This document shows positions 19,126 through 34,671 of a stretch of DNA of 64,000 bases, one piece after another. Origin of the DNA: Lingula anatina (Eukaryota > Brachiopoda > Lingulata > Lingulida > Lingulidae); NCBI RefSeq assembly GCF_001039355.2, contig NW_019775347.1, forward strand, positions 188,986 through 252,985, read 5' to 3'. The notes under the pieces are model-generated. The model had not been told where the DNA came from. It searched no databases and saw only the letters and a list, made by a program, of their open reading frames with translations. Positions within the stretch are counted from its first letter, which is position 1, and every line of letters begins with the position of its first letter. The position numbers and the translations under genes are program-made.

Positions 19126-22100
19126 GTGTTTACAGGGGTGATCATTTGAAAACAAAAATACACAGCCTTTGTGGGACAGCCTTTTTGACCAAGAGAGTGT
19201 AAAGGAAATGTTCATCTGATTGTGACCGGAGGAACTTGTCTAGTGTGTTAGCTGTGATATTGCGGAGACCATTTTATCGAGTTGTGACTTCTCACATCAC
19301 GACAATCCACTTTGAGGCATACCTAGAGCACCCTAAAGACTGTATTATGATTATTGTATTGAAAATGTATGCCCCGCATTTAATTTTTCCAAAGATTTTA
19401 AAGTAAACTATTTTGAATGTAGTGAAAATGGCTATATCTATTGTTTGATTTTAAAATAAGATTTATTCAGCCAATAAATTATACACATATAAAACATTCA
19501 ATATCGGAAATCCATTACCATGTTTGTGTTTTAAGGTTCAAAAAGTACTTGGAATTGAAAAAAAAAAATTAAAGAGACACTGCCAGCTTTAAAATGTCCC
19601 AAAGTAGTACTTTCTGTGCCTACATAAGTGTATCTTCCAAAGCTACCTTCCCATATTCAGAGCCTCAAAAATAAACAAATTAACATAATAAAACCCCTCA
19701 AGGAAAAGTACCTGAAGTCGATATTTTCTTCCGAAACGTACGGGAGATGTTAACGTTAAGGGAAAACATTTAGAACACAACTGTTGAATAAGAAATGGTA
19801 AAGAAAATCGGTTCAAAGTGCAGTGACGGGTTCGAACTATGATTTGTAAGTAAGATTAAATCGCGTGTTGGGAGAAAAATTTGATTTGGAGATTAGGATG
19901 GATACCTTAAAGACTTTGATTAAAAAGAACACTACAGGTGGATAAAAGCCAGACGAAAACCATTAACTTCCCTTAAAAAACTAAAAGCTTAGCATTGGTT
20001 GGTTCAAATTTAAAATGGTTGCGAGCCAGGTTCGAACTGTTACATTATTTGATGTTGTTCAAAATGAACAATGATCCCTTTCTCAAATTCTCAAGTCAAT
20101 TATTTAGGCTACTATATTAAAACAATAAACATAAGATCTCGTGATATTTTATTCCAAAATTAAGTGAATAATAGATTGTTCTAAAAATAAAACCCCTATT
20201 CACAAAGTACACATATACGTTTTTAACCACCATGTATTCAAAATTTCTAAAAATTGCCAAATGTGTTTTTTTTACGTTTTTAAACAACCTGGTACCTTGT
20301 TCCAAACTTTTTATGCATAAAAATTTGAGCTTTTTTCTTCTTATTTTTTTTTTAAATTTAAAACGGGGTATATTCACAATTAAATGTACAGAAGTGAAAT
20401 CATAATTGCTAAAAGAACCTCCCAAAACCTTACCATTTTTCTCTATCAGTAATTACCAAGATTATGTCTCTGTCTTATCACATACCGGTACATGTATTAT
20501 GACGTTGACAGGGCTAGAGGTATGGGATATTTAGATATGGTTTTCAAAATATTCTGTTAAAGTGTAGGCAATATCTAGGGGCCGTTTTGACAGATATATG
20601 TGTATCTTTGACACAAATAAAGGGGTACATGTAACATATAGAACTAATTTTCAAAAGCTAATGCTATTTTCTTTACATTTTTATTGCGGGCGTTTCTCAA
20701 AAAAAAAAAAAAAAAAAATCTACGATGTCCCAGCATAGGTACACTGTATTGGTACGATGATATTCTATCAGAAGTTTAGTCTAGATTGCAGCCCAATTGA
20801 CATACTTTCATTAATCCTTTCACACAACAGCACTGTACTTACGCACAATACAAAACTCAACTTAAAGCAATGAGAGCTAAACAAATAGTTGAAAGAAATC
20901 CAAATTTCCTCCTTTACAGAAATACAAAAAATGCTATTTGCAGCAAGCCAGTAATAACATATTTATTCTGTTTCAGTGCAAATTCTGTTCGAACTAGAAA
21001 CAGATAAGTGTTCCTCTCTCGCACATATGACGTTAGAACGCTATTTCCAGAAACAATTTATTAATAGACACTAGGGCCACTGACGCACTCAAACAACAGA
21101 GGTTTTATCGCACGAGAACTCTGGTACCATTACGACGTGTTATATTTTCTTTCTCGAAGGCAATTCCGAGCTGTGCCGTTATAGAAATTAAATTTGAACC
21201 ATTGAAAACACTTTTAAATATAAATATCTGACCTATCATTTGAAGAGTTTTTGTAAAATAACAGTTTCTTGTGTTTATCATAGCGCTTCGGTACCCGGAG
21301 TTTTGCTGTAAATTATCTAAATTTTATGTCGCAACTTGGATAGGAAACGTTTGATCCAATGAAATTATGAAATTATGAAAGGAAGAGAGAATACATCTTT
21401 TCCAAACGCTACATGAAACCAATTTTCTGTTTTAGGCAAATTACATTAGTTTGCTTCTCATCCTTGAATTAAAGAAAAAATGGTCGGAAAAAAACTTGAT
21501 ACTGTATCAATACTGCCGTTCTGACGCCTACTTAATGGCGACAAAGTTTGGTTATTGTCTTTATTGATTTATATGAAAAGGAAAGCATAAACGATGCGAC
21601 AATATCAAATCGAATGGTAAATGTTTATATTTAAATTTACACTGTATATTATAAAAAATAGTATTTCAAAATAGAAACGTTTCTCTACAACATATGGAGC
21701 TTAAAAAAAGAACGGAATGATCAATACACTGCAGATAAGTAATAAAAGACATATTTCAAATACAGAAACCATTATTGTACATTACTATAAAAACATATGG
21801 ATAGTTGAGATCGGTTATTTTGAGGACAAACAGCATAGGTACTCTGAAAAGAAGCCAAAAGAAGAAAGAGCTATATACCGAACCATTTTAAATACGATAT
21901 TCTTGATCATCCCTCGGGGCCCGTGGGCAAAATGCCGTTGTATTTTTGGTCAGTTCCCACAAAGCAAACCATCTGCCCTTGATTACTTCTGGTCTTTCAT
22001 ATGGTTAATCGATGTCCAAGTGATGCATCTTGAATTACGACCTGTGGCATGCGCTATAGCTCCTTTTCTAGACCTGTGGGCCGGTTCTCTGGGGGCGGTT

Positions 22101-25100
22101 ACTGTCACCCCATACAGATTAGGTCTTAAATAGTTATCATTTCACCAGACACGCTCCATCATGTCCCCAAAGCCATGCGGACAGGGCATGCAAAGCTCTT
22201 AAAACCATTTGGGTAAGTGTTCTCAGGACGACCATTGTGTTCGCATTAAATATCAATTTCGGCAATATAATACATATCTGTCTGCTCGTGCGTGAACATA
22301 TGCGTATTTGCGTTCTCTTTCTGTCCAGAATATACTTTAAGTTTTCGAAATGGAACAACAGATATCCTCTAAGTAGAGTTCTATTAGTTAATGTATTTGA
22401 TGATTGCCCTCGCGTTAAGTTGCAGTCATCGATTTTACCAGCACGCCACCAACCACCACCACCAGACTGAATTGGTTTCCCCGCTTTGTCTCAAAACCAA
22501 ATTAGCTTTCAGTCATTAAAACGATATTTTATGTCATCAGATAAGCCTCCTGCCTATGCCGCATGTAAAGATTAAGCAGAAATACAATAATATTTCATTT
22601 ACGTTGGGTTTAAGAGAAGCAGTTTAATCAGGCATTGATGCTCGTATTACGATCCTAGTCAATACAAACAGCCCTCGGGTCTCTTGGGTGACACAGAATT
22701 ATGCTGTTGGCCAGACCTTTGGAACAGTTTTCATGTCAATATGTCTGTGACCTCTGCATCATCCGAGGAGTGCAGGAAACTGATTCGTGGGAAATCATTC
22801 ACCACTTCCTTGTCTTCAATTGAACTGATTTTTTAACAGATTAGAATGTTTTATTTACGCCTTTAATTCCCTCAAGTTACTCAGAAATGCCGTTGTTGAA
22901 TGGGGTGAAAAATCGACAGCCATTTAACATGAATGTATGAGTGACCGATTTACAACAATATGATTAAGAACGTGCACAGAAAGTAAGCTTATCATGTGAT
23001 GTAATATGAAGCATTAACGAATATCAAGTTTATCTCCGAGAGTTATACAAACTATGTCTATTATCCTTGAACCGTTGACCCGTTATAATTCTTCCACAAA
23101 ACAGCATGGAGATAGCGAGTGTTCGGAGACCAAACTTCCATACGTTTTGGATGCATGGGAGATAACGGTTCTATGCCAAGCGTCTTGTTAAACACAACTG
23201 CATACGTCTGCTGTTCTGATGGATGGCCAGTGATAAATGATGTCTTCTAGATACGGCAGCTACGTGTATTCTCAAGCAATAATATCTAAAAAGCATTATT
23301 AACCCAAGAATACCCGTAGCTGACATAACCACTAAATGACTGGAGGTTTTCTATCAGTCCATCTGCTTAAACACTGAAATAAAAATAAACGGATTTCAGA
23401 TCGTGTATGGTTGGAAAATCCCCCGTCAAATATTGCTTTCAATCAGTGCCCACCTTGTAGAATGGAAAAGGCGTCATGTCCAAAACAACATCAGATCCAC
23501 AAAGAACGACTCTACTACCACAGACCATGTCACATCCGACCACAGTTTCCCGTTCATATGCTCACACGATTTCTAGCATTACGGCTTGCTGTACTTAGCC
23601 TTTCAGTTTGAATGGCCTGCCATATTTCACATTCGCCCATTCGAGCGTTGATTGCAGGAAGGTATTCAAGCGCAAAATTAAGACATTCTTTTCAATGATT
23701 TGCATTGACTATTAGCATGAAAATGTCTAATTCGACTGTGGATGGATTGGTTTTATCGGTTGTGTCTGCAGGATTGCCATATAAGATATGTCCTAGATTT
23801 CAAGGTGACTGAGTACATACACGTGGAATATTGCAGTTCAAAAGGTGAAATGAAGCCATTTCGTGGACAGTAAAACAGCAACTATAATGAAATACGAAAA
23901 GAAACATACACATTATCCCAGCACGACCCTTAGGAACTAAAACTTAACCATTTTGGTGACATATTTGGCAGGTGGTAGAAACGGAGCTGATAGATGTGAT
24001 CAGTCTACCAAAGCAACCTCACTTTGCAAAGCACAGATCTTTTGACACATCACATCCAGAACCACGTCGAACTTTCATTGGATACTCATTTAAAATTTAT
24101 GTCCTTAATTTATATCGACTTTTGAAACACCATCTACCATGTACCCTCCAACTGATTCCTACCTCAATAAACATCATATTTCCATTCTCCCTTTCAGTAG
24201 CTGGGCAGTCTGAACGTGACCTTTAGACTCCTGAACACGCAGTTTCTGTCTTTGCCATATATTAGCGAACAAACCCGTTTGGGTTTGTAATTGCGCGAAA
24301 TGATCAGCAAGGCCAAGGAAGATATGTCTTCTAACGAGCTATAGATCATGAAAATGTCCGATTTGGGAATAGTTTGATATTTTCTAAGAAGAGAATTGAG
24401 AACAGTTATCGGACGTGTACTTCTGTGTGACTAATCGTTTCGTAGAGTATGGATCCCTACTTAGCCTATGCAAGGCAATTAAAGAAGGCGTTAGATGGTT
24501 GCGGTTTGGCTCTTAATTGAATATCCTGACCAGCACATGACAGTCCCTCTCCCTAACCACACCACCAATGTATGAATTCCAGGCTCATATCTTAAAGTTT
24601 GTCGTTCAGTTAATACTAAAACAATGGCCGTGTAATTTTGGGTGCCACTTGTGCCTATTTTGATGTTAGGTCCGGTCATTTTCAAAGCAGCGTAATTCTT
24701 AGATCGTAGTCCTAGGCGTTTTAGTGTATGAGAACCCTGCCTGCGTCTGCTGGGGTGTCGAAACTGGGGTGTCAGATTATGTGCAATGTTAGGGATGTAC
24801 AACCAACTGGGAATACCATTGTTCTACCCAAGATAACGAAGTGCTTTAAGTCCATTGATTTTTTCGAATAACGGGCCATATCAAAAAACCTTGGGGACCA
24901 ACGGAAGCGTGGCCAGTCTAGATGAGATAATAACCCAATGTCCCGCTATATGGTTCTTGTTTTGCATTTATGTCCTCATATGATATATGTAAAGGTGAAA
25001 TGATATATGTAAAGGTGCGTCACGGTGCAGTGAGTGATGACAGAATCATTTACAGACGGGTGACTGTGTATGCAGATGGTTGTCATATTTGCAAGAATGT

Positions 25101-25321
25101 AAAAGCCAGACAGAGCTAGCAGGTGTAGACAAACTAAGTGATATTTTTGTGGTTTAGCCAAAACGGAAACAATTCCTTTGGTATATTTTCTTATTAGCGC
25201 AGCACATGTTCATAACTTGGATAAGATTTTACCATGTTGTTCACAGTAATATTTAATATGTTTAACAGGCATCCTTCAAAATCTTGCCCTGTAAACATGA
25301 TGCTTAGGTACTCTTTCCAAA

Positions 25322-25322
<1 letters not shown>
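19126..25322. other. gene-poor stretch
   Basis: No supported gene. It contains a possible old DNA-transposon copy at about 19567-19740 (related to 4624-4923), a poly(A) run at 20700-20718, and two GGTTCGAACT-containing sites at about 19828 and 20030 that recall a tRNA-type B box but lack any tRNA fold. Less AT-rich DNA at 21900-22240 has an open plus-strand frame (21717-22133) without a domain or splice signals. Confidence 0.4.

Positions 25323-25368
<46 letters not shown>
25323..25368. repeat. (TG)n microsatellite
   Basis: 23 uninterrupted TG dinucleotides; open frames reading through it on both strands are artefacts. Confidence 0.95.
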
Positions 25369-25372
<4 letters not shown>

Positions 25373-28300
25373 CCATCATCTCACCTCCAGTAGTTCCGCA
25401 ATTCGACGGAATTTTGGCATTCATTTCTGGATGGCACTTGCCTACTTCTCTTAGAAGGTACCTTGGAGATTTCTGAAATAGAAACTGCAGTGTATTACAT
25501 ATTGGTTTTTAAGAGCAAGCTGTTGGTAAATCAATACGTAGCAAGACGTACATTCATCTGAAGATTGTGTCAGCATAAAAATGGCCGACGTGAAGCAATG
25601 TCCAAAACCATTAATTGAAAAACGAGAAGTCGTCGATGCTATCAAATAAAAAAATATGTAAAAATTGCTTATATGTTAAGGATTCCTATTCCGTCCATAT
25701 TGTTCCTAAATTTTCTAGGTATCGGTACACTATATGCCATATGTGAACCGTGAACAACATCCAGGGTGTCACGTCAGTATATTAGTATTCTCCTTGCGAA
25801 GTCAATCTCTTTTACACTGATGGGTCATGCAAACGTCACCATCATGTTGCAGTCATCTTCTGAAATAACACGTATTCTGTCATTCCCTTTAAGTGGTATT
25901 ATATTTCACTAGCAGAATCAGTATAATTGGCAACCCCTTTCTTTCTCGCATGCCAAGTTCGATCTTTACCAGTTTCTGTCTAGCTCCAGTTTGTTTGACA
26001 CGTACGGTGACAGTGCAAAGGTTTGGTCACCTAAACTTATGACGCAAATACTAAAAACAGATTTTACGAATATATAAAACCATCTTTCTTCTTCGCTGCA
26101 ATTGGTGTTATAAGGCAAAGAAAAATGTTACCGCATTCAAAATACGTATAAAATTGAAAAATAATTTGTGATATGAAGACGACGTTTATCTGGATTAGTC
26201 TTAAATGTGTAAATATCACTTTTTCCCATTTAGACGCTGAGATATATAAATACCACTAACATATTTACACTTAATTGTACTTAATGAAAGTTGAATATAA
26301 ATGCAAATATATAATCTAACTAAAATTCGCTATATCAAAATGTGTAAGTTTTTTATAATTTCCAAAATACTGTTTCAACGATAAGTAGATTTCAACTGCT
26401 GATTGAGGAAACATCGTGTTTATTGCAGGTACATTCGACACTGCCACAATGCCTGCACTGCCACGTAAGCGATCGTTACAGGCCACTTATCTTCGGTTCG
26501 AATATTTGCACTATATTGAATAATGATGCACAGTGCGTCTGTGGTATTAAATATCAGTGTTATATATGCACCATTACTTGGATTGTGGATAGGTGATAAA
26601 TAATGAATAAACGCATTTATTACAATAAACACAAGTAGGAATTGCATCAAACATTTAGTCCCGAGTCGTGGCCATATTATAGATAAAAATTACCATTTTG
26701 TCAGAATTCTAAAACGGTTTATCATCTTAGCATTTTCCATGATATCTAAAATATAAGTCAACAAAGGAACTGAAATGAGTCCAAATCTCGTATAGTCTAA
26801 ATATTGTTTAATGATTCAAATTGAACTTTCAAGCAATTTCCCATGATACCGTCTGCTTGTAAATTGACAAAATCCATTTTCACGCTCATGTTCCTACTCT
26901 TCTGCCTTGCGGTCTCATTGTATGGCATAGGCACGTTATAGATTCTGAGTTTGTGCCAATAAATAAATAAAGAATCAAAAGAAAAGAAAATCTTCATTCA
27001 ATTTGATATGTAGAAAGTATAAATCCTGCTTCGTTTTAATAACAGATCACTGCAATTTTAGAAATGAATGTTTTCAGTATAATAGAGCACATAAGATATA
27101 AACTCATTAATTCGCAAAATTCACAGTACAGTATCATCATACCTAAGTCACTTTGGCCCCGGAAAACTGTCCGAGTTACGCTAAAATTTCAGTTGGGCAA
27201 TACTCATATTTATTTCAGCCGTTCTATAAAATGTGTTCAAGTTACACGATGATTCTAGTGAGATGGAATGAAACAAAAGTTGGTGTCAAGCATAACCATG
27301 CCGTCCTGGTATTCCATTATGTTTGATGTGATCTGCATGCAATCTTGTTGTCATTAAGAACAAAATCAAAATTCCATCTTTATAAGAGACAACCGCTGGA
27401 ACGAAATTGAGTTAAAAAATCAGTGTAAACCAACTATCTTCCTTTTTGGTACGATGAAGGTCAGCGTATCGCTTGAAGAAAATTCACGGATTAGAATCAA
27501 TAGGCAACATCATTTATTCATTTATTTTTGTACAAAACAAGTAACATCTACATCTTGACCTAACAGTTCATATTGTAAAAGTTGAAATATGATTAGTAAT
27601 ACTAACACCTACCAGTATCAAAACTGGATGTAATTTCCTGGGGTAACGATTAACCTTTAAGACAATATATACTTACATAATTGACCATATTCTGTATTAG
27701 GATGTTTTATAATTTCTTGTTTTCAGTAGAAATTACCGCTTGTTTTATAATATCCTAACTGGCAGTGTGGTATTTGTCCTCCCCCGCCTCATTATCGAAC
27801 AAAAAGACAAAATGTACCAATTATACCCGACGATTTATCTTTGCATATATTAAACAAAAAAGGGAAAAAAGATTGAACCGATATCTGTTTTGTTGTACAA
27901 AATAGTTCTAAAGCAGTAACCAACATTAACATTTGCCGTCCAATATACTTTAAAACTACTTCCATACACGGGGGGTAGAGCCATCGTTAATATCTGGATA
28001 AATCGATTGAAATTCAATTACTGGCATAGACCTAAAACAGCCTCGTTTTTTGACATTTTCGGTTTTTTTCAGAGACAGTCCCTTGCTCGGTTCTCTTTAG
28101 GTTTAGGCTTACTCTTGTGTATCAAGTAAAGATGACTACCTGTCCAACTTCCGTCGCCGAGATTGTAAAGATACAGGCAGTCGCATTGTATTGACTTTCC
28201 AAACTAAGAGATATGCCACATGTAGAGCTAAGCATTTGAGCACTGTTCCCGTGGACAAGACAGACAAGATAGATTGGCGAGAAAATTAAATACTAATTGA

Positions 28301-31300
28301 ATATCATGTTGAGACTGGTGATTTTCGTTCTACCACGTCTGTTTAATTGATGAGATGCGCTACCATGGAAATCAACAGTTTACTGGCTACGCTACGGATC
28401 GATCCAGCCTACAACTGCTCAGATAATCCCTCTTAGGGCAAGTGGCGCAGACTGAGGGGCTACTCTGGAATCTTCGCACAGAGATAAGGGAAGTTCAACA
28501 GTACTTAGACATTTGCAGTAAAGTAGACAAACGCTGGTACTCCATGTAATGTAATCTAATAACTCTTGCAGGGGTGCAGGAGACATATGAAGGTTTTATG
28601 CTGCAAGCTTGAAATTAACGTGAACCATTCGCACCATCTAGAGATCGGTGTACACATCACCATGTGTTCATTGCCATTGTAATGTATGGTTTATAAGATT
28701 GTAGTTTCCGCGAACGTGCCTAGTGAAAGCAGTGCACCTTCCTTGAACTTATTTCAGTGTTAATAATACTTAAGCAACCTCTGCAGTCACACGTAAAACA
28801 GTTGACAACAGCACGTGATACCTGAACAAAGCTATTGCACACCAGATGTTTCTTATTACCACCATCTTTCTTTAGTTTCATCGCGTCTCTCAAAGATCAT
28901 TTGGCAATGTAGTAAAAAGCATAGCTTGTTTCTCTTTTCTTTCTTTTGGATTTTGAATACCTTACTATATTATGTTAAAAAATGTCACCTATTATGTACT
29001 TTTAATAGAATTGTGGCATACTGACATTGAAACCTGTATGACAGTACTCAGATAGCCAGGGACAAAGGTGATTCAATTATATTTTGCCTCGGTTTTCTAT
29101 ATCTTACCTTAACTGTCCTTGAGTAGGCTACTTATCTTCTAGAAACTACTGTGCCAATTATGTATCGGGTATTGGCTAACGATATCCAGAGTGGTGTTAC
29201 ATATACTATATAAGCGTGTCTATTTGAACTTCGTGTACGCGTTCTCTGAGACATAGCGACAAGCGTGTTGCTTGATGCCGTCAATGTAAACATATACTCT
29301 TCGCAAGGTCCATCCTACATCGGCAATAACGGGATTGGCCATGACGCATTCTACCACACTCTAGGCCGGATCTATGATGTCATTTCATACAAACTGAACC
29401 AAAACTACGTCATTACTTACCCTGATTTTGTCGATGCCTGTTCGGCCGACATTTAGTTTTGTAGCCGATTTGTACCAGCCAGAGTGATTGATGACCGCCT
29501 GTCGGCTGGTGAGATGAGCACAACTGGTTAGTCGATAGGACAATTACATCAATCGGTACTTACCTCCATTGCATCTACCAGTGTTGGCCCGCCGTCTACA
29601 ATCTATATACAGTACATTCCATATTGCTTTAATGCCAACGCCATTATTGTCACACTTAGTGCTTTTCCATCTATGGCTGCTGCATGTGTTAATATGATTA
29701 AATCGTTTATACCATCAGTTTTGTTAACTGATTATTTTCAAGTGAGTTAAGCATACAGAAAACATACAGTTATTTTTCTGCGATGGAACTTTTTCTGACA
29801 AGGCTCCAATTACCCTAACGCATAGAGCAGTGACCCGATCTTACTCTAATATAGGGCATAAGAACGCATACTTATGTAGTGCTTACCACTTTTTAATTCA
29901 GTCCCCCGCAATTTGAAAACGTCCTACTCATTACGACGATAATCAGCCACCTAAATGAGTACTGATACATGTGGAAAACCTTTCAAAGTCAATGGCAGCT
30001 TCAGGTAACCGCAGGTGGCTGGATGATGGCTTACTGCGGTGTCATTCATTAAAGTGATTCTCGCTTCAATCTGGAAATGATCATTATCAGATTACTGTTC
30101 AGCTCCCCGCCTACGCCATGGCTTCTGGTACGGTTTCCAATGATGTAAGTGTGAGGACGGGGGTCGTCCTGAACGGCACACAACTTAGATTCCATCCGCC
30201 TTGTACTGACACCGTATGGTCTCCGAAACGATTGGGCCGTCTGTTGCACAGTTCTTGTGATGGTCTTTAGTGGCTTCGGTAGCTAAATACCCCACCGAAT
30301 GCTTCCATTTAAAATCAATTATCTGTAGGCTGAGGCAGTCTCCACAAGATGTAACCCCGTCGGATTTATCGCATGCTCGCTCTATACTTGCTTAACATTC
30401 AATTCACTCTTTCCCCGATGAGACGACCTAGAAAATAGCTTACTATGTCTCTCAGGTAATGGCTTATATCATGATTCCTGCTTTTGCCGAGAACAAATCG
30501 ATCAGAGTCGTCTGCAGAAATGCTTTTCATACATGTTCAGTTGTACAGCAGAGCGTCCGTTGAAACATCCCTTTCAGGCGACCATGGCCCATTTATATTA
30601 ACCAACAGATCAAAACTCAAAGGTTCGGACTTGATTTTTGAAAGATTAAACAGTATATGTTCTGATCATATATTTATACGTAGTACTGCCGGTTCTTCGT
30701 ATGAATAATTACAAACTGAGCCACACGTTGGCCAAGAGGGACTTTTTGGGTGGCTTAAATTATGTAGAACAAACACTGCCGCCTTAGGGATCCAGCGAAT
30801 ATGCATTCGTCAATAGCCTAACGTGATTTATTTACAAACAGGCAAAAAAGAAAATGTTCAGTTAATGATAATGGATAGCCATCTTTGGTATTCACATTTC
30901 CTTTTCTTTTCATATTCGTTATTATTATTACTATTATTATTTGCTAAAATATTTCTAATGTTTGGCACTTATATGTTCATATAAATGTAGTCACGCCATT
31001 TGGACTCAAATACAGCGAACCAGACAGGCAGACAAATATAACATAATTAACCATGCAAACCTTTGCAATATGAAGTAACTTAAAAAGTAACTTACTGTGT
31101 GCTAGTCTACATGTTATCTATTCAATATACAATCCCCGACCAGTCTATTTCATTCAGCTGGTGACACCCAGGACGCAATAAATCGGGCAGCATGTGCTTT
31201 AAAAACGCCAAACTTTTCATTTCACGAGACGACCAAGGTGACACATTAAACCAATGATGGATTGCCCTTTACAAAACCACAAGATGATTAGGGAGCTTTC

Positions 31301-34300
31301 GAATCATCGGTATCAATATTTAATGAAAATAAAAATTCTCTGTATGTGGGGAAATTGCCATTGACGGGAAATTTAAAGCATGGAAAGGAGAAACAATACA
31401 TTCTTAAATAGCGAGCAACCGTCTGGAGAGGCATTTTACGGAGTATCACTTTTTTATCCTGATCCAATTAAGAATGCAGGGGATGGGTTGCAATTTCAAC
31501 TGAATGATTTAAATTGTACTCTGGCATTGGTTTTATCAGTAATTTGCGCTCCTTCATATTCCCGTGATAAACCAGTGATCCTGTGTGTTGGGCAACAAAT
31601 AGATAACATGGCCTCTATACTTAATTATCTAACCTAATAACCTAGGGTGACCAACGAGAGGAGAAAGATGAAACAGCTGCTTCTAGTCTGAAACCTACAT
31701 ACGCATTTGGTAAACTACAAAAAAAAAAAAAAATCTATCTATCTATCTGCTGACAGCAGCAAATTTTCCATACGTAAAAACATACAGGCCTTTTTTTCAT
31801 AATTTGCTTTTTTGTCACAAGTGTCATTTTGTTGCGTGAGCCTCGTGGCCAAGGCACTTTCCTATCTATAGGGGAAGATGCCGTGCGTTCTGTTGTGAAA
31901 TGCCCATTAGCTTCAAGTTGCACCTGGCGTGTTCTTGCAGCATGCGCTCAATAGTAACTTGGGGAAAAAGGCAAATCAAATCGCTGCTTGTCGCTAGTAT
32001 TCAACAAGACAGGTTCCCATTTTAATATATCGTGATCTTTTCCCCTTTCATCTTCTATCAAAAAACTGATTCTGCAGCGTAAGCTCTCAATTATTCTGTA
32101 ACCAAATTAATTGCCTTGTAAATATTTCATACCGTAACTTAAGCACACCATAAGCGACGGAAGTGCCTATTGCTATGCGCGTGCGTATGCAGGTGTGCAC
32201 GTGTGTTTGAACATTGCTATTATTGCCTTTGATATGGTACGTCCAGTGACATGACGTATTACCGGTAAAGTGATCTGTCTCTGTCGATACGTGAACTGCG
32301 TCAATAAGATGCTATTTGGAAGAAGCGTGGGCACATACCCACAGCCGATTGGGAAGCCTTCAAGTACAGAGTAAAATATATTGACAAAATGGAAAATATA
32401 CAAATCAATCATAAAGATAATTATATCCGTCTTAAAAGAAACCTTTTGAAGGAACAAGCTTGTATTTGATTTCTTCTCTCGTCGCCTTCTGTTCTGTTAT
32501 GTGGTTTTAAATGGTTGTATTTATAGAAATTCATTCCCAAATTTGTCACCCATATTAGTGGAGCTAGATTTTCTGAGCGTGCGCCGTTCACATAGTCCAC
32601 ATAATAATGTTAAGAGGCGTGTGGAAGAAGCGACATGAATCCTCTTAATGAAAGCGGTTATTCTGGAGACATCACGTCACAGCGTATAAAATAAGACAAT
32701 GCTTGGTGGATTGAAGTTAGCCTAACCGGAGATTGTGTTTTTCAAATGAAAATTGAATAAAGGAATCCTCAAACAAACATGGCAGATCGCGACTAACTTC
32801 AGACTTTGAGCAAACTGTATCGCAGCAGAGGAACAAACTCAATACACCATCAAGAAATTTACTTTAGACGTGAAATTAATCAAAAGATAAGATTATTTCA
32901 GAGACGTATTTGATTTATTGCATTAGTCACATACCAGACGGTGTCCTAACTCTCAGAAACAGGCAATGAATATGAATACAACTTGGTAGAATAAAAATAA
33001 ATAATTAATACATCAACCTGCGTTGCTAATTGAAATTGAAAAAGCAGATTTATTTGTTTCACGTCGAAATAAAGAGAGTGACATGTAACGCAGATGGAAA
33101 AGCTTCCCGACTGGATACACCAACACAAGTGGCCATATCTTTGTATAGTACAGTGTTCATGACAGCGTAAGAGGAACAATGCACGCACAGCATAGAGTGT
33201 TTCACGCAATCTCTTGAGACTTACAACAATTACTGACTGCATATGCTCTCAGGAAACGCTGGATTAACAGTTCAAAGATTGTGCCGACTAGTCGTGGTTG
33301 GCTGTAAACTGACCTACATTGGGCGCGTTCTTCCGTTCCCCGCACAGTTTCTTTTCTTTGTTAACACTGCGGTATGGTTATTGAAACTGTAGTCGACACC
33401 AGTTACGTGCACAAAAACGAAGATATGTTTGTTTGTTTACTAAATATGTAAGTTTTGCGCGGTTTAAGTATATCTGAATGACATATTACTACACAAAGTT
33501 CACACGAGGAAATTTACCATAAGTATCGCGTTAGTTAGGTGGTTTGAACAATACCAATAAGCCTCCGCGGCCATGTTTCATGACTACGTTTGAATATGAT
33601 CTCTAATAATAAAACAAACTGAATCGAAATTACGTCAGGATTGTGCTTTTATGCTAACCCACGCTTGTGAAACAACAACATGGCCAAAACAGATGCTTTT
33701 GCCAAAGTCCTGCACGTTTGTCTCTGGATATCTGTGAATACTCCCACTTGATGGCTAGATGCATGACGTGCTGAACAGTGTCACAAAAATATCTGTATTG
33801 CACAGTTTTTGAAGACAGGAAAAAACCAATTAGATTACATGTTGATGGATTGCCCTCTACTTCAGCGTCTCATGTCCTTCGATAAATGCAGTAAATGCTC
33901 TTCTCATAAAAAAAGTTAAATATACATCATAATTCAACCTTGATCAAGTAATGCGTTCATCTTTCGACTTAAATATAAGGTAGATTAAGTTCTATATTCC
34001 CAAACGTTTCGTTAATATATTTTTACGAAACGTTATCCCTTGGTGTGCGCCCCTCTTTGTTATATTCTGTGGGTCTTGAGTTGATAGAAGCTGTATCCAG
34101 GTAGATATATAATAATATAAACAAAGAAATGCTGGTGGGTGGCATCCCCTTTAAAGGCGATTTCATTCCATTCTGTGCAACGATTTAAAAACTATGCAGA
34201 TATAACCATTAGTAGCATAATCAATACCATAGTTTCACACGAAGATATTGTAAGAGTATGGAATCATATTCAAATTTCTCAAAAATTCTGTCAAGTTTTG

Positions 34301-34671
34301 TTCTAAAATTTCTTTTATCTTAACAACAACAACCATGGTCATGAAGAGAATTTGACGAAAATTGAACAACTGAAGGGACAACTGGACATTGGAGTCGACT
34401 GGAACGCTTGAGTAACCGGGGACTTTTCTCATAGGGAACATTTAAGGTCACCGTCGGTACAGGTCGAGGCCTCCCCAGAGATATTAAATAAGGACAACTG
34501 CTGTATACTTTGAATCCCTGCGTAAGGTCTGCCCTGTCTTATCATGTTGCAATATACGGTCCATGGCTTTGCTAAGTGCTTTAGCGTTGTATTCACTGTT
34601 AGCATTAATATTTCGTCTGCATCATCTTAGATCATATTAAGTCCATTTAATAAGAGAGTGCCAATTGTGGT

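Noticed and set aside
19800-20040. Two GGTTCGAACT words resembling a tRNA B box
   Set aside because: No A box at the right distance and no acceptor stem; likely chance or a decayed SINE.
21717-22133. 138-codon plus-strand frame
   Set aside because: No recognisable domain, no splice context; first half is AT-rich and random-looking.
24491-24802. 103-codon minus-strand frame behind a CCCAG
   Set aside because: Reads plausibly but has no domain, no donor at its end and no partner exon.
25194-25476. Open frames through the (TG)n repeat
   Set aside because: Cys-Val and Thr-His repeats are translation of a dinucleotide microsatellite.
29265-29456. 63-codon plus-strand frame beginning at an alternative start codon
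   Set aside because: No similarity recognised; upstream stop nearby and only a weak acceptor-like TAG.
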